Of a stretch of 64,000 bases of DNA, positions 16,885 to 25,258 are shown in pieces (position 1 is the stretch's first letter; every line of letters begins with the position of its first letter). Made by a program: the position numbers and the translations under genes. This stretch comes from Candidatus Villigracilis affinis (GTDB lineage: Bacteria; Chloroflexota; Anaerolineae; Anaerolineales; Villigracilaceae): positions 210,997 through 274,996 of the forward strand of contig JADKEA010000005.1 of the NCBI GenBank assembly GCA_016718275.1, written 5' to 3'. Below the pieces are notes generated by a model. That model was not told the origin of the DNA. It was given only the letters and a program-made list of their open reading frames with translations, and ran no database searches.

Positions 16885-18504
16885 CTAACCCTTCTTGCGG
16901 CGCGCAAGCCAGGAGGAGACACCCGAGAAAACGACCAGACCCGGCAGCACGAATATGGAAATGATGATCATAATGATGAACACACCATTTGTCGGCGGTG
17001 TGAACATGCGCGGAGTTTGTTCGCGCGGGGTGATGTTGATCAGATCTTCCTGCTCTGCGGCCCAATCCACTGAGTTGATGAACATATTGCCATTGCCATA
17101 GGCGTCGAAGACATCATCGGTGGCGAACAGCGAGTTGCCGAAGACGACCACGCGTCCTGTGGTTATCGAGTTTTCTGCCACAGCCGCGAGATTCAGCGGA
17201 CCGGGATTGTCCTTTTCAGCATCGAATACGGGCTGGGTCTCTGCGGACATTTCCGTTTCGCCCCATGACTGGTCTGTGGTCAAAATGATCGGGGTTGTGG
17301 TGACATTTTCCACGGGTTCGGCGGTAACGCTGATACTGCGGGCTTGCGGAAGAATGACGATGTAATTCTGGGTCAGGTTCTGTGTGATCGGGTGCTCGAC
17401 GATCTGCGAGGAAACCGCCTGGAGCGGATTCTGCGAGTTCACAAGGTCGATCACAATATCTTCATTCAGTTTGATGCCCCAGTCGGAATCCAGATATTTG
17501 GCGAGCGGATCAAACGTGTCGCCGAATTCCGTCACAATGGTGGGGTCTTCCATCACGACCAGTGAACCGCCTGCTTCCATATATTCCTTGAGCAGGACCA
17601 TCTCAGAACTGGCGAGCGGCTTCATGGGGCCAGCAATGATGATCGCGAGTGCGTCATCGGGAATCTTATTCGTGGAGAGCAGATTCAGCGGACTGACGGT
17701 ATAGTTTTTCGATTCCAAAGTGGATTTGGCGATGGAGAAACTCAACTGGCCGTTCCCGGCTTCGAGGGCGGGTTCGCCGTGTCCCTGAAGGAAGTAGACT
17801 GCGCGTTCACCGGGGTTGATCAAGCGGATCAAGGCCTGGGTCAATTCAGACTCGCTGGCGAAGGAAACGATCTCTTGAGTTTCACCCATTTTGAGCAGGA
17901 TCTTGCCGTCACCGGTGACGCCTGCCTCACGGGCAGAAACGGGGTCTTGATCTGGGTCAATGAACTTGTAATCGAAATTGCCTTTGCTGTTGTTCTTGAA
18001 TTTCACCAAAAGTTCTTCGGCATTGGTGGAATCGAGGTTCAAGCTGTAATAGGCTATGGCCGTTACTTTTCCAGGCAGGGTTTCCAAAGCTTGCAGTGTT
18101 TCAGGTGCCAGCGTGTTGGATAGGTCCTCGGTCATATCCCAGGGGGATTTGAGAAAATCGGGATTTTGGAAAACGAGCACATTGGTCACGATCAGGATGC
18201 CGAGAAATGCCAAAGTGAGGATCAGCGAATTGGAACCGTAGCGTGCCTGGCGTCCAGTAAGGAAGCGGCGCACTTTGTCGGGTGACATGATCGCATAAGC
18301 GGCGAGTCCGATCACGATCAATGCAAGGCTGATATTGAAGGCAAGGTTGATATTATCGGATATGGTGCCATCGAGGGTGAAGATCTGTTGAGCCACCATG
18401 CCCTTTGCCACGCCGGTCAATCCTGTTGAAACACAGGCAAGCCCGGCAAGGATCAGCCCAATTACAGCGTACTGAGCGGAAGGATTTTTCTTGTTACCAG
18501 CCAT
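16885..18504 (-). CDS. GldG-like ABC transporter auxiliary protein
   Basis: The protein has 539 residues. Three N-terminal transmembrane helices and one C-terminal helix (FIIMIIISIFVLPGLVVF) flank an external GldG/IFT52-like domain. YFLQGHGEPALEAGNGQLS, MEAGGSLVVMEDPTIV and VVVFGNSLFATDDVF are typical of this family (ABC-type uncharacterised transport system). In Bacteroidota, GldG works with GldA and GldF in gliding and adhesin export. In other phyla the substrate is unknown. The start at 18504 is chosen because its ATG overlaps the permease stop (TAATG) and GGAG lies 9 bases upstream. An ATG at 18513 is the alternative. Confidence 0.88.
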   Translation of the reverse strand: MAGNKKNPSAQYAVIGLILAGLACVSTGLTGVAKGMVAQQIFTLDGTISDNINLAFNISLALIVIGLAAYAIMSPDKVRRFLTGRQARYGSNSLILTLAFLGILIVTNVLVFQNPDFLKSPWDMTEDLSNTLAPETLQALETLPGKVTAIAYYSLNLDSTNAEELLVKFKNNSKGNFDYKFIDPDQDPVSAREAGVTGDGKILLKMGETQEIVSFASESELTQALIRLINPGERAVYFLQGHGEPALEAGNGQLSFSIAKSTLESKNYTVSPLNLLSTNKIPDDALAIIIAGPMKPLASSEMVLLKEYMEAGGSLVVMEDPTIVTEFGDTFDPLAKYLDSDWGIKLNEDIVIDLVNSQNPLQAVSSQIVEHPITQNLTQNYIVILPQARSISVTAEPVENVTTTPIILTTDQSWGETEMSAETQPVFDAEKDNPGPLNLAAVAENSITTGRVVVFGNSLFATDDVFDAYGNGNMFINSVDWAAEQEDLINITPREQTPRMFTPPTNGVFIIMIIISIFVLPGLVVFSGVSSWLARRKKG

Positions 18505-19244
18505 TAGCGCCATCTCCGAATTTCAATTGCGGTGGTGCCTGCGAACAGGCCCAATGCAATGAGACTTATGTAGTAAACGATATCGCCCAGAGCAATGGTT
18601 CCCCTGTTCATCGAGGAGAAATGCTGGGACAGGCTCAGGTAGTTGTACACATCCCCGCCTTGTTGCAGGTAGTTTGCCGGCAGGTTGACCATGAACCAAA
18701 GGAAGAAGAACAAGCCGAATGTGACGAAGAATGCGGCGAATTGGTTTGTGAAGATGGCCGAAATTCCTGTGCCAAGCGCCAGCAATGCGCCGCAAACGAG
18801 AACAAGGCCGATATAGGAGGCGATGATCACCTTCCAATCGATTCCCGGGGTGACAAAGTTATTGATGATGATCGGGAAGATGAGCGTGAACAGCGCGATG
18901 GTCAGAACGAACAGGAACGCGCCCAGGAATTTGCCAGCCACGAGTTCGAAATCGCGCACCGGGGCGGTCAGCAACAACTCAAGGGTACCCATACGCGCTT
19001 CATCTGAAAGCAGACGCATGGTCAGCGCGGGACTGAGGAAGATCATCAAAAAGACGAACAGCCAGTTGATGGGGGTGCTGTCTGGCGGAGGTCCGCCCAT
19101 CATGGATTGCTGGGCACTGACGTACATGATCAATGAAAAATAGATCCCAACCGGCAGGACAATGGAGAATGCCACGACATAGGCCAGCGGGCTGTTGAAG
19201 TAATTATCGTATTCGCGTTTTGCGATGGTCCAAATGGTTCTCAT
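18504..19244 (-). CDS. ABC-2 family permease, GldF-like
   Basis: The protein has 246 residues and six transmembrane helices. The N-terminus (MRTIWTIAKREYDNYFNSPL) and the loop MRLLSDEARMGTLELLLTAP are characteristic of the NosY/GldF branch of ABC-2 permeases. It should form the membrane pore together with the ATPase encoded immediately upstream (11-base gap) and the GldG-like protein downstream (overlapping stop/start). The cargo is not known. Confidence 0.9.
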   Translation of the reverse strand: MRTIWTIAKREYDNYFNSPLAYVVAFSIVLPVGIYFSLIMYVSAQQSMMGGPPPDSTPINWLFVFLMIFLSPALTMRLLSDEARMGTLELLLTAPVRDFELVAGKFLGAFLFVLTIALFTLIFPIIINNFVTPGIDWKVIIASYIGLVLVCGALLALGTGISAIFTNQFAAFFVTFGLFFFLWFMVNLPANYLQQGGDVYNYLSLSQHFSSMNRGTIALGDIVYYISLIALGLFAGTTAIEIRRWR

Positions 19245-19255
19245 GGAATCCCTCT

Positions 19256-20185
19256 TTATTTATTCTTCGAATCAGAGCCGGTGAGTTCGAGGAAGATTTC
19301 TTCGAGGCTCATGCCGATCGGACGCAATTCAAGCAGGTCATAGCCCGATTTGATCACCTGTTTGGCAACTTCGGGGCGAACATCCTTGCCGGAGGCAAAT
19401 TCAAATTCCACCATGCCATCATCCTTGGTTTCCACGGCTTGCACGCCTTTGATGGCGCGGATGGTCTTTACAAGATCATCATCAGATTCGCCGCGCACAC
19501 GCAGCACGGCGCGTTCGGCGCCGATCAGGCGGGCTTGCAGGTTTTCGGTGGTATCTTCTGCGACGATCTTGCCTTTATTGATAATCAACACACGGTCACA
19601 GATATTTTGCGCTTCATTAAGTAAGTGCGTGGAAAGCAGAACCGTGCGCTCTTTGCCGATCTCGCGGATCAGTTCACGCACTTCCACAACCTGGCCAGGG
19701 TCAAGGCCAATGGTCGGTTCGTCGAGGATCAATACCTCGGGTCTGTGCAGCAGCGCTTGAGCAAGCCCAATTCTCTGGCGCATACCCTTGGACAGGTTGC
19801 CAATATATCCGTCGGCGCGGTCGATCAGGCCGACCATGTCCAACACTTCTTCCACGCGATCATCCACATTGGGGATGTGGCGCAGCTCGCCCATGAACTT
19901 CAGATAATCGAAGGCGGTCATATCCGTATACAACGGGACCGTTTCAGGCAGATACCCAACACGCTTGCGCACTTCCAGCGACTCCTCCACCACATCGTAA
20001 CCAGCCACAATGGCTTCGCCGTCTGTGGGGGGCATGTAGCCGGTCAGGATGCGCATGGTGGTGGTCTTCCCGGCGCCGTTGGGGCCGAGGAAGCCGACGA
20101 TCTCTCCCTGCTGGGCATCGAACTTCAGGTTATTAATGGCGCGGCGGGCGCCGTAGTCCTTTGTGAGACCACTAACTTTGATCAT
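19256..20185 (-). CDS. ABC transporter ATP-binding protein, GldA-like
   Basis: The protein has 309 residues. The Walker A motif is GPNGAGKTTT (near 36), the signature is LSKGMRQRIGLAQAL, and Walker B is VLILDEPTIGLDP. A C-terminal domain of about 80 residues ends in DLLELRPIGMSLEEIFLELT, as in DrrA/GldA-type exporters. It energises the ABC-2 permease encoded next. The start at 20185 has AAGGAGAGG upstream; the open frame extends to 20248 without a site. It is the first gene of a four-gene operon with a good promoter at 20285-20314. Confidence 0.93.
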   Translation of the reverse strand: MIKVSGLTKDYGARRAINNLKFDAQQGEIVGFLGPNGAGKTTTMRILTGYMPPTDGEAIVAGYDVVEESLEVRKRVGYLPETVPLYTDMTAFDYLKFMGELRHIPNVDDRVEEVLDMVGLIDRADGYIGNLSKGMRQRIGLAQALLHRPEVLILDEPTIGLDPGQVVEVRELIREIGKERTVLLSTHLLNEAQNICDRVLIINKGKIVAEDTTENLQARLIGAERAVLRVRGESDDDLVKTIRAIKGVQAVETKDDGMVEFEFASGKDVRPEVAKQVIKSGYDLLELRPIGMSLEEIFLELTGSDSKNK

Positions 20186-20284
20186 TGCCTCTCCTTGCAA
20201 TAAAATTTTTTGTTGTAAAAATGGGGTGTTACCAAATAAAAGGCACAACCCGTGGGCGGTGCCTTATCTGTTTTGCCGTTGATT

Positions 20285-20314
20285 ACTATACAATATGTAG
20301 AGTCGCAAAGTCAA
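20285..20314 (-). promoter_or_regulatory. Promoter of the Gld-like ABC operon
   Basis: On the minus strand TTGACT (20309-20314) and TATAGT (20285-20290) are 18 bases apart. Each box matches consensus at 5 of 6 positions. The leader between here and the ATG at 20185 is about 90 bases long and can form a hairpin (AGGCAC / GTGCCT near 20240-20265). Confidence 0.6.
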
Positions 20315-20361
20315 GCGGGTAATTAACTTCTAATCTAACGCTAATTTTTCAAGCCTTCGAC

Positions 20362-20367
20362 TATAAT
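20362..20367 (+). promoter_or_regulatory. -10 box adjacent to start codon (probable leaderless mRNA)
   Basis: A perfect TATAAT lies only 6 bases before the ATG at 20374, so transcription would begin at or next to the start codon. No ribosome binding site and no clear -35 box are visible. Confidence 0.55.
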
Positions 20368-20373
20368 CTGCGT

Positions 20374-21099
20374 ATGACCGAACTCCTTTACCAAACCGAT
20401 TCCTATCTCAAAGAGTTTTCAGCCACCATCCTTTCTGTAGATTCAGAATCCCGCTCGGTGGTACTCGATCGTTCCGCTTTTTACCCTGGTGGAGGCGGCC
20501 AACCCTGCGATTTTGGGGCATTGGAAGTGGCGGGCATCCGCTATCCGGTGGAAAAGGTGAAGAAGCAGGGCGACGACGTCCTTCATTTTCTCGGTGGAAC
20601 CGAGCCTTTGCCGACTCTCAATACCGCTTCACGCTGCGCGGGGACCTTGGACTGGGTACGGCGACATCAGTTGATGCGCACCCATACAGCGCTGCACATC
20701 CTGTGCGGCACGGTCTTTCGCGATTATGGCGCAAAAGTCACCGGCGGTGACATGGATCCGCTCAAAGGCCGCATGGATTTTGAATTCGAGACCATGCGCG
20801 GGGAGCTGGTCCGTGATATCGAAGCAGCGGTCAATCTCGAGGTCCAGAATAGACGCGATATTCGGGTGAAGATCCTGCCGCGCGAAGAGGCGTTCCAAAT
20901 TCCCGATCTGATCCGCACCAAGATCAATTTGTTGCCCGAAGGCATTTCGCAGGTGCGCACCGTGGAGATCGTCGGCCTCGATCTGCAAGCCGATGGCGGC
21001 ACGCATGTGATGAATACTTCCGAAGTGGGCCGTGTAAAGGTTGTGGATTACAAGAGCAAAGGCGCGATCAACAAACGAATTTATATCGAGATCGAATAG
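20374..21099 (+). CDS. alaX: Alanyl-tRNA editing protein AlaX
   Basis: AlaX proteins are free-standing homologues of the AlaRS editing domain and hydrolyse mischarged Ser-tRNA(Ala) or Gly-tRNA(Ala). This 241-residue protein has the first zinc motif in MRTHTALHIL (HxxxH) and the second region as DLQADGGTHVMNTSEVG. A Cys is often found where this sequence has Asp before GGTH. The N-terminal part contains FYPGGGGQPCDFG, a typical AlaX/AlaRS feature. Length fits AlaX-M. It appears to be translated from a leaderless transcript and is monocistronic. Confidence 0.9.
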   Translation: MTELLYQTDSYLKEFSATILSVDSESRSVVLDRSAFYPGGGGQPCDFGALEVAGIRYPVEKVKKQGDDVLHFLGGTEPLPTLNTASRCAGTLDWVRRHQLMRTHTALHILCGTVFRDYGAKVTGGDMDPLKGRMDFEFETMRGELVRDIEAAVNLEVQNRRDIRVKILPREEAFQIPDLIRTKINLLPEGISQVRTVEIVGLDLQADGGTHVMNTSEVGRVKVVDYKSKGAINKRIYIEIE

Positions 21100-21171
21100 C
21101 CCGTTTTGGGGAGTGGCTTTTTTTGTTTCGCTGAATATAATGCAGAGAATAACCAAAGGAGAATGTGAAAA

Positions 21172-21579
21172 ATGAAAATTCGAAACCTCTCGATCCTGCT
21201 TGTTGTGGCCGTGCTTTTTGCCTCGGTGCTCGCCTGCGGATCCAGCGCCCCGGCGGGCGTGTCTAATGTTTATATGGCGAATGACGCGGAAGGTACCAAT
21301 AAGACCACCACGTTTGCGCCGACCGATGTTATTTTTGTGTTCTTCGATGTCAATGGTATCGAAGCTGGCGCCCAGTTCCAGGTCCGCTGGTTCGCGTTGA
21401 CTTTGGATGGGCAGGACCCGAACGAGCCATTCACCGTCACCGATTACACCTACAATGACGAAGGAACGATCTACGCCCAGATCGAAAGCACAGACGGCGG
21501 ATTCCCGCCTGCGCAGTACAAGGTGGAGATCCACATGAACGGCGCAAAGGTTGCCGAGCAACTATTCTCGGTTCAATAA
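21172..21579 (+). CDS. Lipoprotein of unknown function
   Basis: The protein has 135 residues. The signal peptide ends in a lipobox (SVLACGSS, Cys near 22), so the mature protein should be attached to the outer face of the membrane. The mature domain of about 100 residues is rich in beta-strand patterns (DVIFVFFDVNGIEAGAQFQV, YKVEIHMNGAKVAEQLFSV) and resembles an Ig-like fold. I do not recognise a named family. AAAGGAG precedes the ATG, TATAAT lies at 21136-21141 and a strong terminator follows, so it is a single-gene unit. Confidence 0.75.
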   Translation: MKIRNLSILLVVAVLFASVLACGSSAPAGVSNVYMANDAEGTNKTTTFAPTDVIFVFFDVNGIEAGAQFQVRWFALTLDGQDPNEPFTVTDYTYNDEGTIYAQIESTDGGFPPAQYKVEIHMNGAKVAEQLFSVQ

Positions 21580-21599
21580 TTATCGGTGATATTTCTTCA

Positions 21600-21633
21600 A
21601 AAATGCGGTCATTACAATGACCGCATTTTTTGT
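21600..21633 (+). terminator. Intrinsic terminator of the lipoprotein gene
   Basis: The stem AAATGCGGTCATT / AATGACCGCATTT is followed by TTTTGTTT. Confidence 0.9.
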
Positions 21634-21668
21634 TTGCGAGTTTATAATCCATATAGATGGAGGCTCAC

Positions 21669-22643
21669 ATGGAATATAGGAAGTTCGGGAAGACGGGGTT
21701 CAAGGTTTCCCCATTGTGCATGGGAACCATGCAGTTCGGCTGGTCTTTGAACGAGGCGGATTCGCACAGAATCCTTTCAGCCACCTTTGATGCGGGGATC
21801 AATTTCTTCGATACGGCGGATATTTATTCCAAATGGGTGGATGGGAATCCCGGCGGCGTTTCAGAAACCTATATCGGCAATTGGTTGAAACAGAATAAGA
21901 TTCCGCGTGACCAGGTTGTTTTGGCGACCAAAGTGCGCGGCGAAATGGGGAAAGGTCCCAATAATGAAGGTTTGAGTCGCGGCCATATTATGAATGCAGT
22001 GGAGGCATCCCTGCGCCGTTTACAGACCGATTATCTCGATTTATATCAGTCCCACTGGACGGATGATTCGACGCCTATTGAAGAAACGATGCAGGCGTTT
22101 GACGATCTGGTACGGCAGGGAAAGGTGCGTTATGTCGGCGCTTCGAATTATGCTGCCTGGGAGTTGATGCAAGCCCTGTGGACTTCGGACAAACTCAATC
22201 TGGTTCGATACGACAGCCTTCAACCTCACTACAATCTGATCTATCGTGATGAATTCGAACGGGAATTGCGGGATGTCTGTAAAGCTTACGAGATTGCGGT
22301 CATTCCGTACAGTCCGCTGGCGGGGGGATTTTTGACGGGTAAATATCGCAGGAATGAACCGCTGCCGGAGAGCAGACGTGCCGAAGGCCGTAAACGCGCG
22401 ATGACCGAAAAGAATTTCTCCCTTTTATATGAGATCGAATCGATCGGCTTGCGCCACAAGGCGTCCATTTCTCAGGTGGCTCTGGCGTGGATGTTGTCCG
22501 ACTCGGTTATCACCAGCCCGATCATCGGGGCGACTTCCATTGAGCAATTGCAAGAAAACCTCGGCGCGCTGGATGTCCATTTGATGGACGATGAGATCGC
22601 CACCTTGAATAAGTTGACCGCCTGGAAAACGGACGAGGACTGA
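21669..22643 (+). CDS. Aldo/keto reductase
   Basis: The protein has 324 residues. It is an NADPH-dependent oxidoreductase with a TIM barrel and the complete catalytic tetrad: Asp in NFFDTADIYSKW (with Tyr four residues later), Lys in VVLATKVRGEMG and His in LYQSHWTDD. The C-terminus has PLAGGFLTGKY and SPIIGATSIEQLQENL, as in the AKR group of MocA/YajO-type enzymes. GGAGG lies 6 bases before the ATG at 21669. It is single-gene, between two terminators. The substrate cannot be told from sequence. Confidence 0.93.
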   Translation: MEYRKFGKTGFKVSPLCMGTMQFGWSLNEADSHRILSATFDAGINFFDTADIYSKWVDGNPGGVSETYIGNWLKQNKIPRDQVVLATKVRGEMGKGPNNEGLSRGHIMNAVEASLRRLQTDYLDLYQSHWTDDSTPIEETMQAFDDLVRQGKVRYVGASNYAAWELMQALWTSDKLNLVRYDSLQPHYNLIYRDEFERELRDVCKAYEIAVIPYSPLAGGFLTGKYRRNEPLPESRRAEGRKRAMTEKNFSLLYEIESIGLRHKASISQVALAWMLSDSVITSPIIGATSIEQLQENLGALDVHLMDDEIATLNKLTAWKTDED

Positions 22644-22662
22644 AGTCCGTATTTCAATGCAA

Positions 22663-22700
22663 TAGCAAAACGCGCTCCAGAAATGGAGCGCGTTTTGCTA
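22663..22700. terminator. Bidirectional terminator between convergent genes
   Basis: A perfect 17-base stem (TAGCAAAACGCGCTCCA and its complement) with the loop GAAA has T runs on both strands. It lies between genes ending at 22643 and 22717. Confidence 0.9.
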
Positions 22701-22716
22701 TATGTGTTTTCAATTC

Positions 22717-24276
22717 TTACGAAAGGATTACCTGTCCGCAGTATTCGCATTTATCCATGCCGAGTTCGAGCGTGCCGCCGCAGTTGGGGCATTGGAAGGT
22801 CTCCACCTTGATGGAGAAACCCGCTTTTTTGTAGGCTTCTTCATTGTCAGCTAGATCGCCGCGCAGACGTTTGAGACGTGCCAGATATGCATCACCTGTC
22901 ACTTCACCGGCTTTGCGCAAGCGCTCCACGTCAGCGATGGATTCCTTCAACATGCGACGCTGCGCTTCGAGGGATTCCTTGCTCTTATCCTGAAAGGAGA
23001 CCTTCATCTCGGGCTTCGGTGGAATGGAGGCAAGAATTCCTGCAATGACCAGCATGATCGCGGAAACGATCAACCCAACGATGAGCGGCGTAAATTGAAA
23101 GCCCGGAATGGAATTAAAATTGACCTTGTTTGCCTGTACTGCACCGCCATCGGCGATCACCACGTAGCGTTCGTTGCCTAATTTTCCAATATCAATACGG
23201 GTGATGCCGCTGTCGTGGGAAGGCAGGTTGTTACGCGTGCCGTTTTCGGTGAACACGGCCACCTTGCCCGAATCATCACCGATGACTGCTTCTTCCTTGC
23301 CGTCTTCATTGATATCAAGACCCGAGATCTCGGTTACTTTGTCAGATAGGGAAGCGGTCCACATTTGAGTGGCAGTTGTGCCATTGTAGGAAAATGCCCA
23401 GATGCCGCCGTCTTTCCCGCCGACGATGATCTCCCGCGAAGACGGGTCGCCGTTCAATTCCACTTCGCGCACTTCACTGACCGCCTGACCGAGTGACTTG
23501 CTGAAAATGGTCGAGCCATCCACTGCGCTGTAGATGTAGAACGCGCCATACTCGCCGCCGGTGATGACTTCGCTATTGCCATCCGCGTTCAAGTCGAAGG
23601 CGCGCATGCGGCGCAACTGTTCCTGGCTGATCTGCCAGACGGGATTCCCTTGCGCGTCGAAGACACCAACTGTCCCGTCGTGCGAAGCGATCGCGGCGTA
23701 AGTCTTTCCGCCGATCTTTGCATCATCCATGCCGCGGATTTCTTCGTTTGCGAAGTCAGACTGCCATAATACCTGTCCGCTTGTGGAGATGGATGCGATG
23801 CTGCCTGAAACATCGCCAAGAACGATTTCCGAGCCGCCATCAAAACGGATCAATGCGACCCGCGCAGGCACGAAGACGGGGAGTTCGCTGGCGATGGTCT
23901 TCTGCTGCCCATTGATGATGGTATCCACAGAAAAGAAATTGCCGCTGTGATAGACCACGATGTCTTCGACACCGTCACCGTTGACATCGCCAAGTGTGGT
24001 CTTCGGGCTGTCGTAGGTAAAGTCATTGAGGATATTTCCATTGGGGTCGTAGATCCGTACGCCGCTGGCGTTTTGAATGAATAGCTCATCCTGTCCATCG
24101 CCGCTCAAGTCGATGACCTTCATGCTTTCCGCGATATCGTATGGCTGCGACCAGGCTGTGGTGCTGCCGAATTTTTCGGCGGTCACCGCACCGCTAAAGG
24201 AGAATACGCCCGCCACGACCATGACGAGACAGGAGAGTACAAATGCAATAATAAAGGGGATGATTTTGCGACTCAT
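22717..24276 (-). CDS. Membrane beta-propeller protein with C-terminal zinc ribbon
   Basis: The protein has 519 residues. After a signal or anchor helix (about 7-28), an external repeat region of about 350 residues shows FG-GAP/PQQ-like blades (LSGDGQDELFI, GDVNGDGVEDIVVY, INEDGKEEAVIGDDSG). A second transmembrane helix (about 395-420) follows, then a cytoplasmic helical segment (SLEAQRRMLKESIADVERL) and a zinc ribbon (CPNCGG ... CEYCG). The Asp-rich loops probably bind calcium. Its start overlaps the stop of the upstream gene (TAATG), so the two proteins probably act together. I know of no assigned function for this architecture. Confidence 0.75.
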   Translation of the reverse strand: MSRKIIPFIIAFVLSCLVMVVAGVFSFSGAVTAEKFGSTTAWSQPYDIAESMKVIDLSGDGQDELFIQNASGVRIYDPNGNILNDFTYDSPKTTLGDVNGDGVEDIVVYHSGNFFSVDTIINGQQKTIASELPVFVPARVALIRFDGGSEIVLGDVSGSIASISTSGQVLWQSDFANEEIRGMDDAKIGGKTYAAIASHDGTVGVFDAQGNPVWQISQEQLRRMRAFDLNADGNSEVITGGEYGAFYIYSAVDGSTIFSKSLGQAVSEVREVELNGDPSSREIIVGGKDGGIWAFSYNGTTATQMWTASLSDKVTEISGLDINEDGKEEAVIGDDSGKVAVFTENGTRNNLPSHDSGITRIDIGKLGNERYVVIADGGAVQANKVNFNSIPGFQFTPLIVGLIVSAIMLVIAGILASIPPKPEMKVSFQDKSKESLEAQRRMLKESIADVERLRKAGEVTGDAYLARLKRLRGDLADNEEAYKKAGFSIKVETFQCPNCGGTLELGMDKCEYCGQVILS

Positions 24277-25220
24277 TATGCAGCCTTTCGTTGTAATAGA
24301 GAATAAGTTGATTTCAAAAAGCCCAGGATCTGTTCCTGTTCCACTTCATCGAATGGGGAGCTGGCGACGACGTTGATCATGCCGCCTTCCGTGCTCAATT
24401 GTGTGACGGTATATTTCCCGATGTTCACGCCCTGTCTGAAGTCTTTGTTCGGAACGATCTTGTACGCTTCCGGATTGACCACGATGCGGATCTTCAGGTC
24501 GTGTGCGGAGCCTTTGAATTTTTCAGGTTTGAGTTTTGATTTTCCGCTGATGCGGCTGCGCTTCCAATAAGACGTGCGTTTCTTTGATTTTTGAATGGCA
24601 GACACACGCAGAATGTTTCCGTCATAAAGTTTTGCCTTGAGTGAAAGCCACTCATCGCGGAAATACTGTGTGGTGCGGTTTTGAGTGTCTTTTGTTTCGC
24701 GCGCCACTTTTGTTTTCAGCAGTGCACCGGTCAGATCAAGATGGCCCAGAAAGGTGGCGCCGGGTTTGAGGTCATCGCGCAGGGTGTGCAGGATTTCCTT
24801 GGTGCCTTTGTAACGCGGGGCAAAATCAAGTGTGTCGCTTCTTCGCAGACTGCGTGCCATGATAAAAGCCGCGAGCCACAGCAAAAATCCGCCCGCCGAA
24901 AAGACCAGCGAGAAATAGCCAAGCAAAAGGAGCAGACCGTCAATGGCCATCAAGCCCAGACCAACAAAGAAAATGATCAAGGGAATCCAGCGCCACTTAT
25001 CACCAGCAGATTCAGTCTTTTGCACCTCGGCCCTGAATCGCTCCATACCAAGCATGATCGAGTCCGGTTTATCGGCAATCGATACATACACGGGTGCATA
25101 TTCCTTTTTTCCTGAAATGCTGGTGGGGGCGGCGACCTTTTTGCGGGCGGTGTTCAGTAGATAAAAGAACAACGCTAAAACAACAACACCGGCTACGCCC
25201 AAGATACATAAAGCTGGCAT
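24276..25220 (-). CDS. Membrane protein of unknown function
   Basis: The protein has 314 residues. An N-terminal helix (about 3-22), a pair of helices (about 77-122) and a soluble C-terminal domain of about 190 residues rich in Lys/Arg (KSKKRTSYWKRSRISGKSK) can be seen. I do not recognise the family. GGAGGAAT precedes the ATG. It is the first gene of a two-gene operon with the propeller/zinc-ribbon protein (overlapping TAATG) and is divergent from the glycosyltransferase at 25259; the two -10 regions overlap in the 38-base gap. Confidence 0.65.
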   Translation of the reverse strand: MPALCILGVAGVVVLALFFYLLNTARKKVAAPTSISGKKEYAPVYVSIADKPDSIMLGMERFRAEVQKTESAGDKWRWIPLIIFFVGLGLMAIDGLLLLLGYFSLVFSAGGFLLWLAAFIMARSLRRSDTLDFAPRYKGTKEILHTLRDDLKPGATFLGHLDLTGALLKTKVARETKDTQNRTTQYFRDEWLSLKAKLYDGNILRVSAIQKSKKRTSYWKRSRISGKSKLKPEKFKGSAHDLKIRIVVNPEAYKIVPNKDFRQGVNIGKYTVTQLSTEGGMINVVASSPFDEVEQEQILGFLKSTYSLLQRKAA

Positions 25221-25245
25221 ACATTCCTCCGAGTGGCTTATAGCT

Positions 25246-25251
25246 TATAAT
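25246..25251 (+). promoter_or_regulatory. -10 box adjacent to start codon (probable leaderless mRNA)
   Basis: A perfect TATAAT ends 7 bases before the ATG at 25259. There is no Shine-Dalgarno sequence and no clear -35 box, the same arrangement as before alaX. Confidence 0.5.
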
Positions 25252-25258
25252 TTAAACA

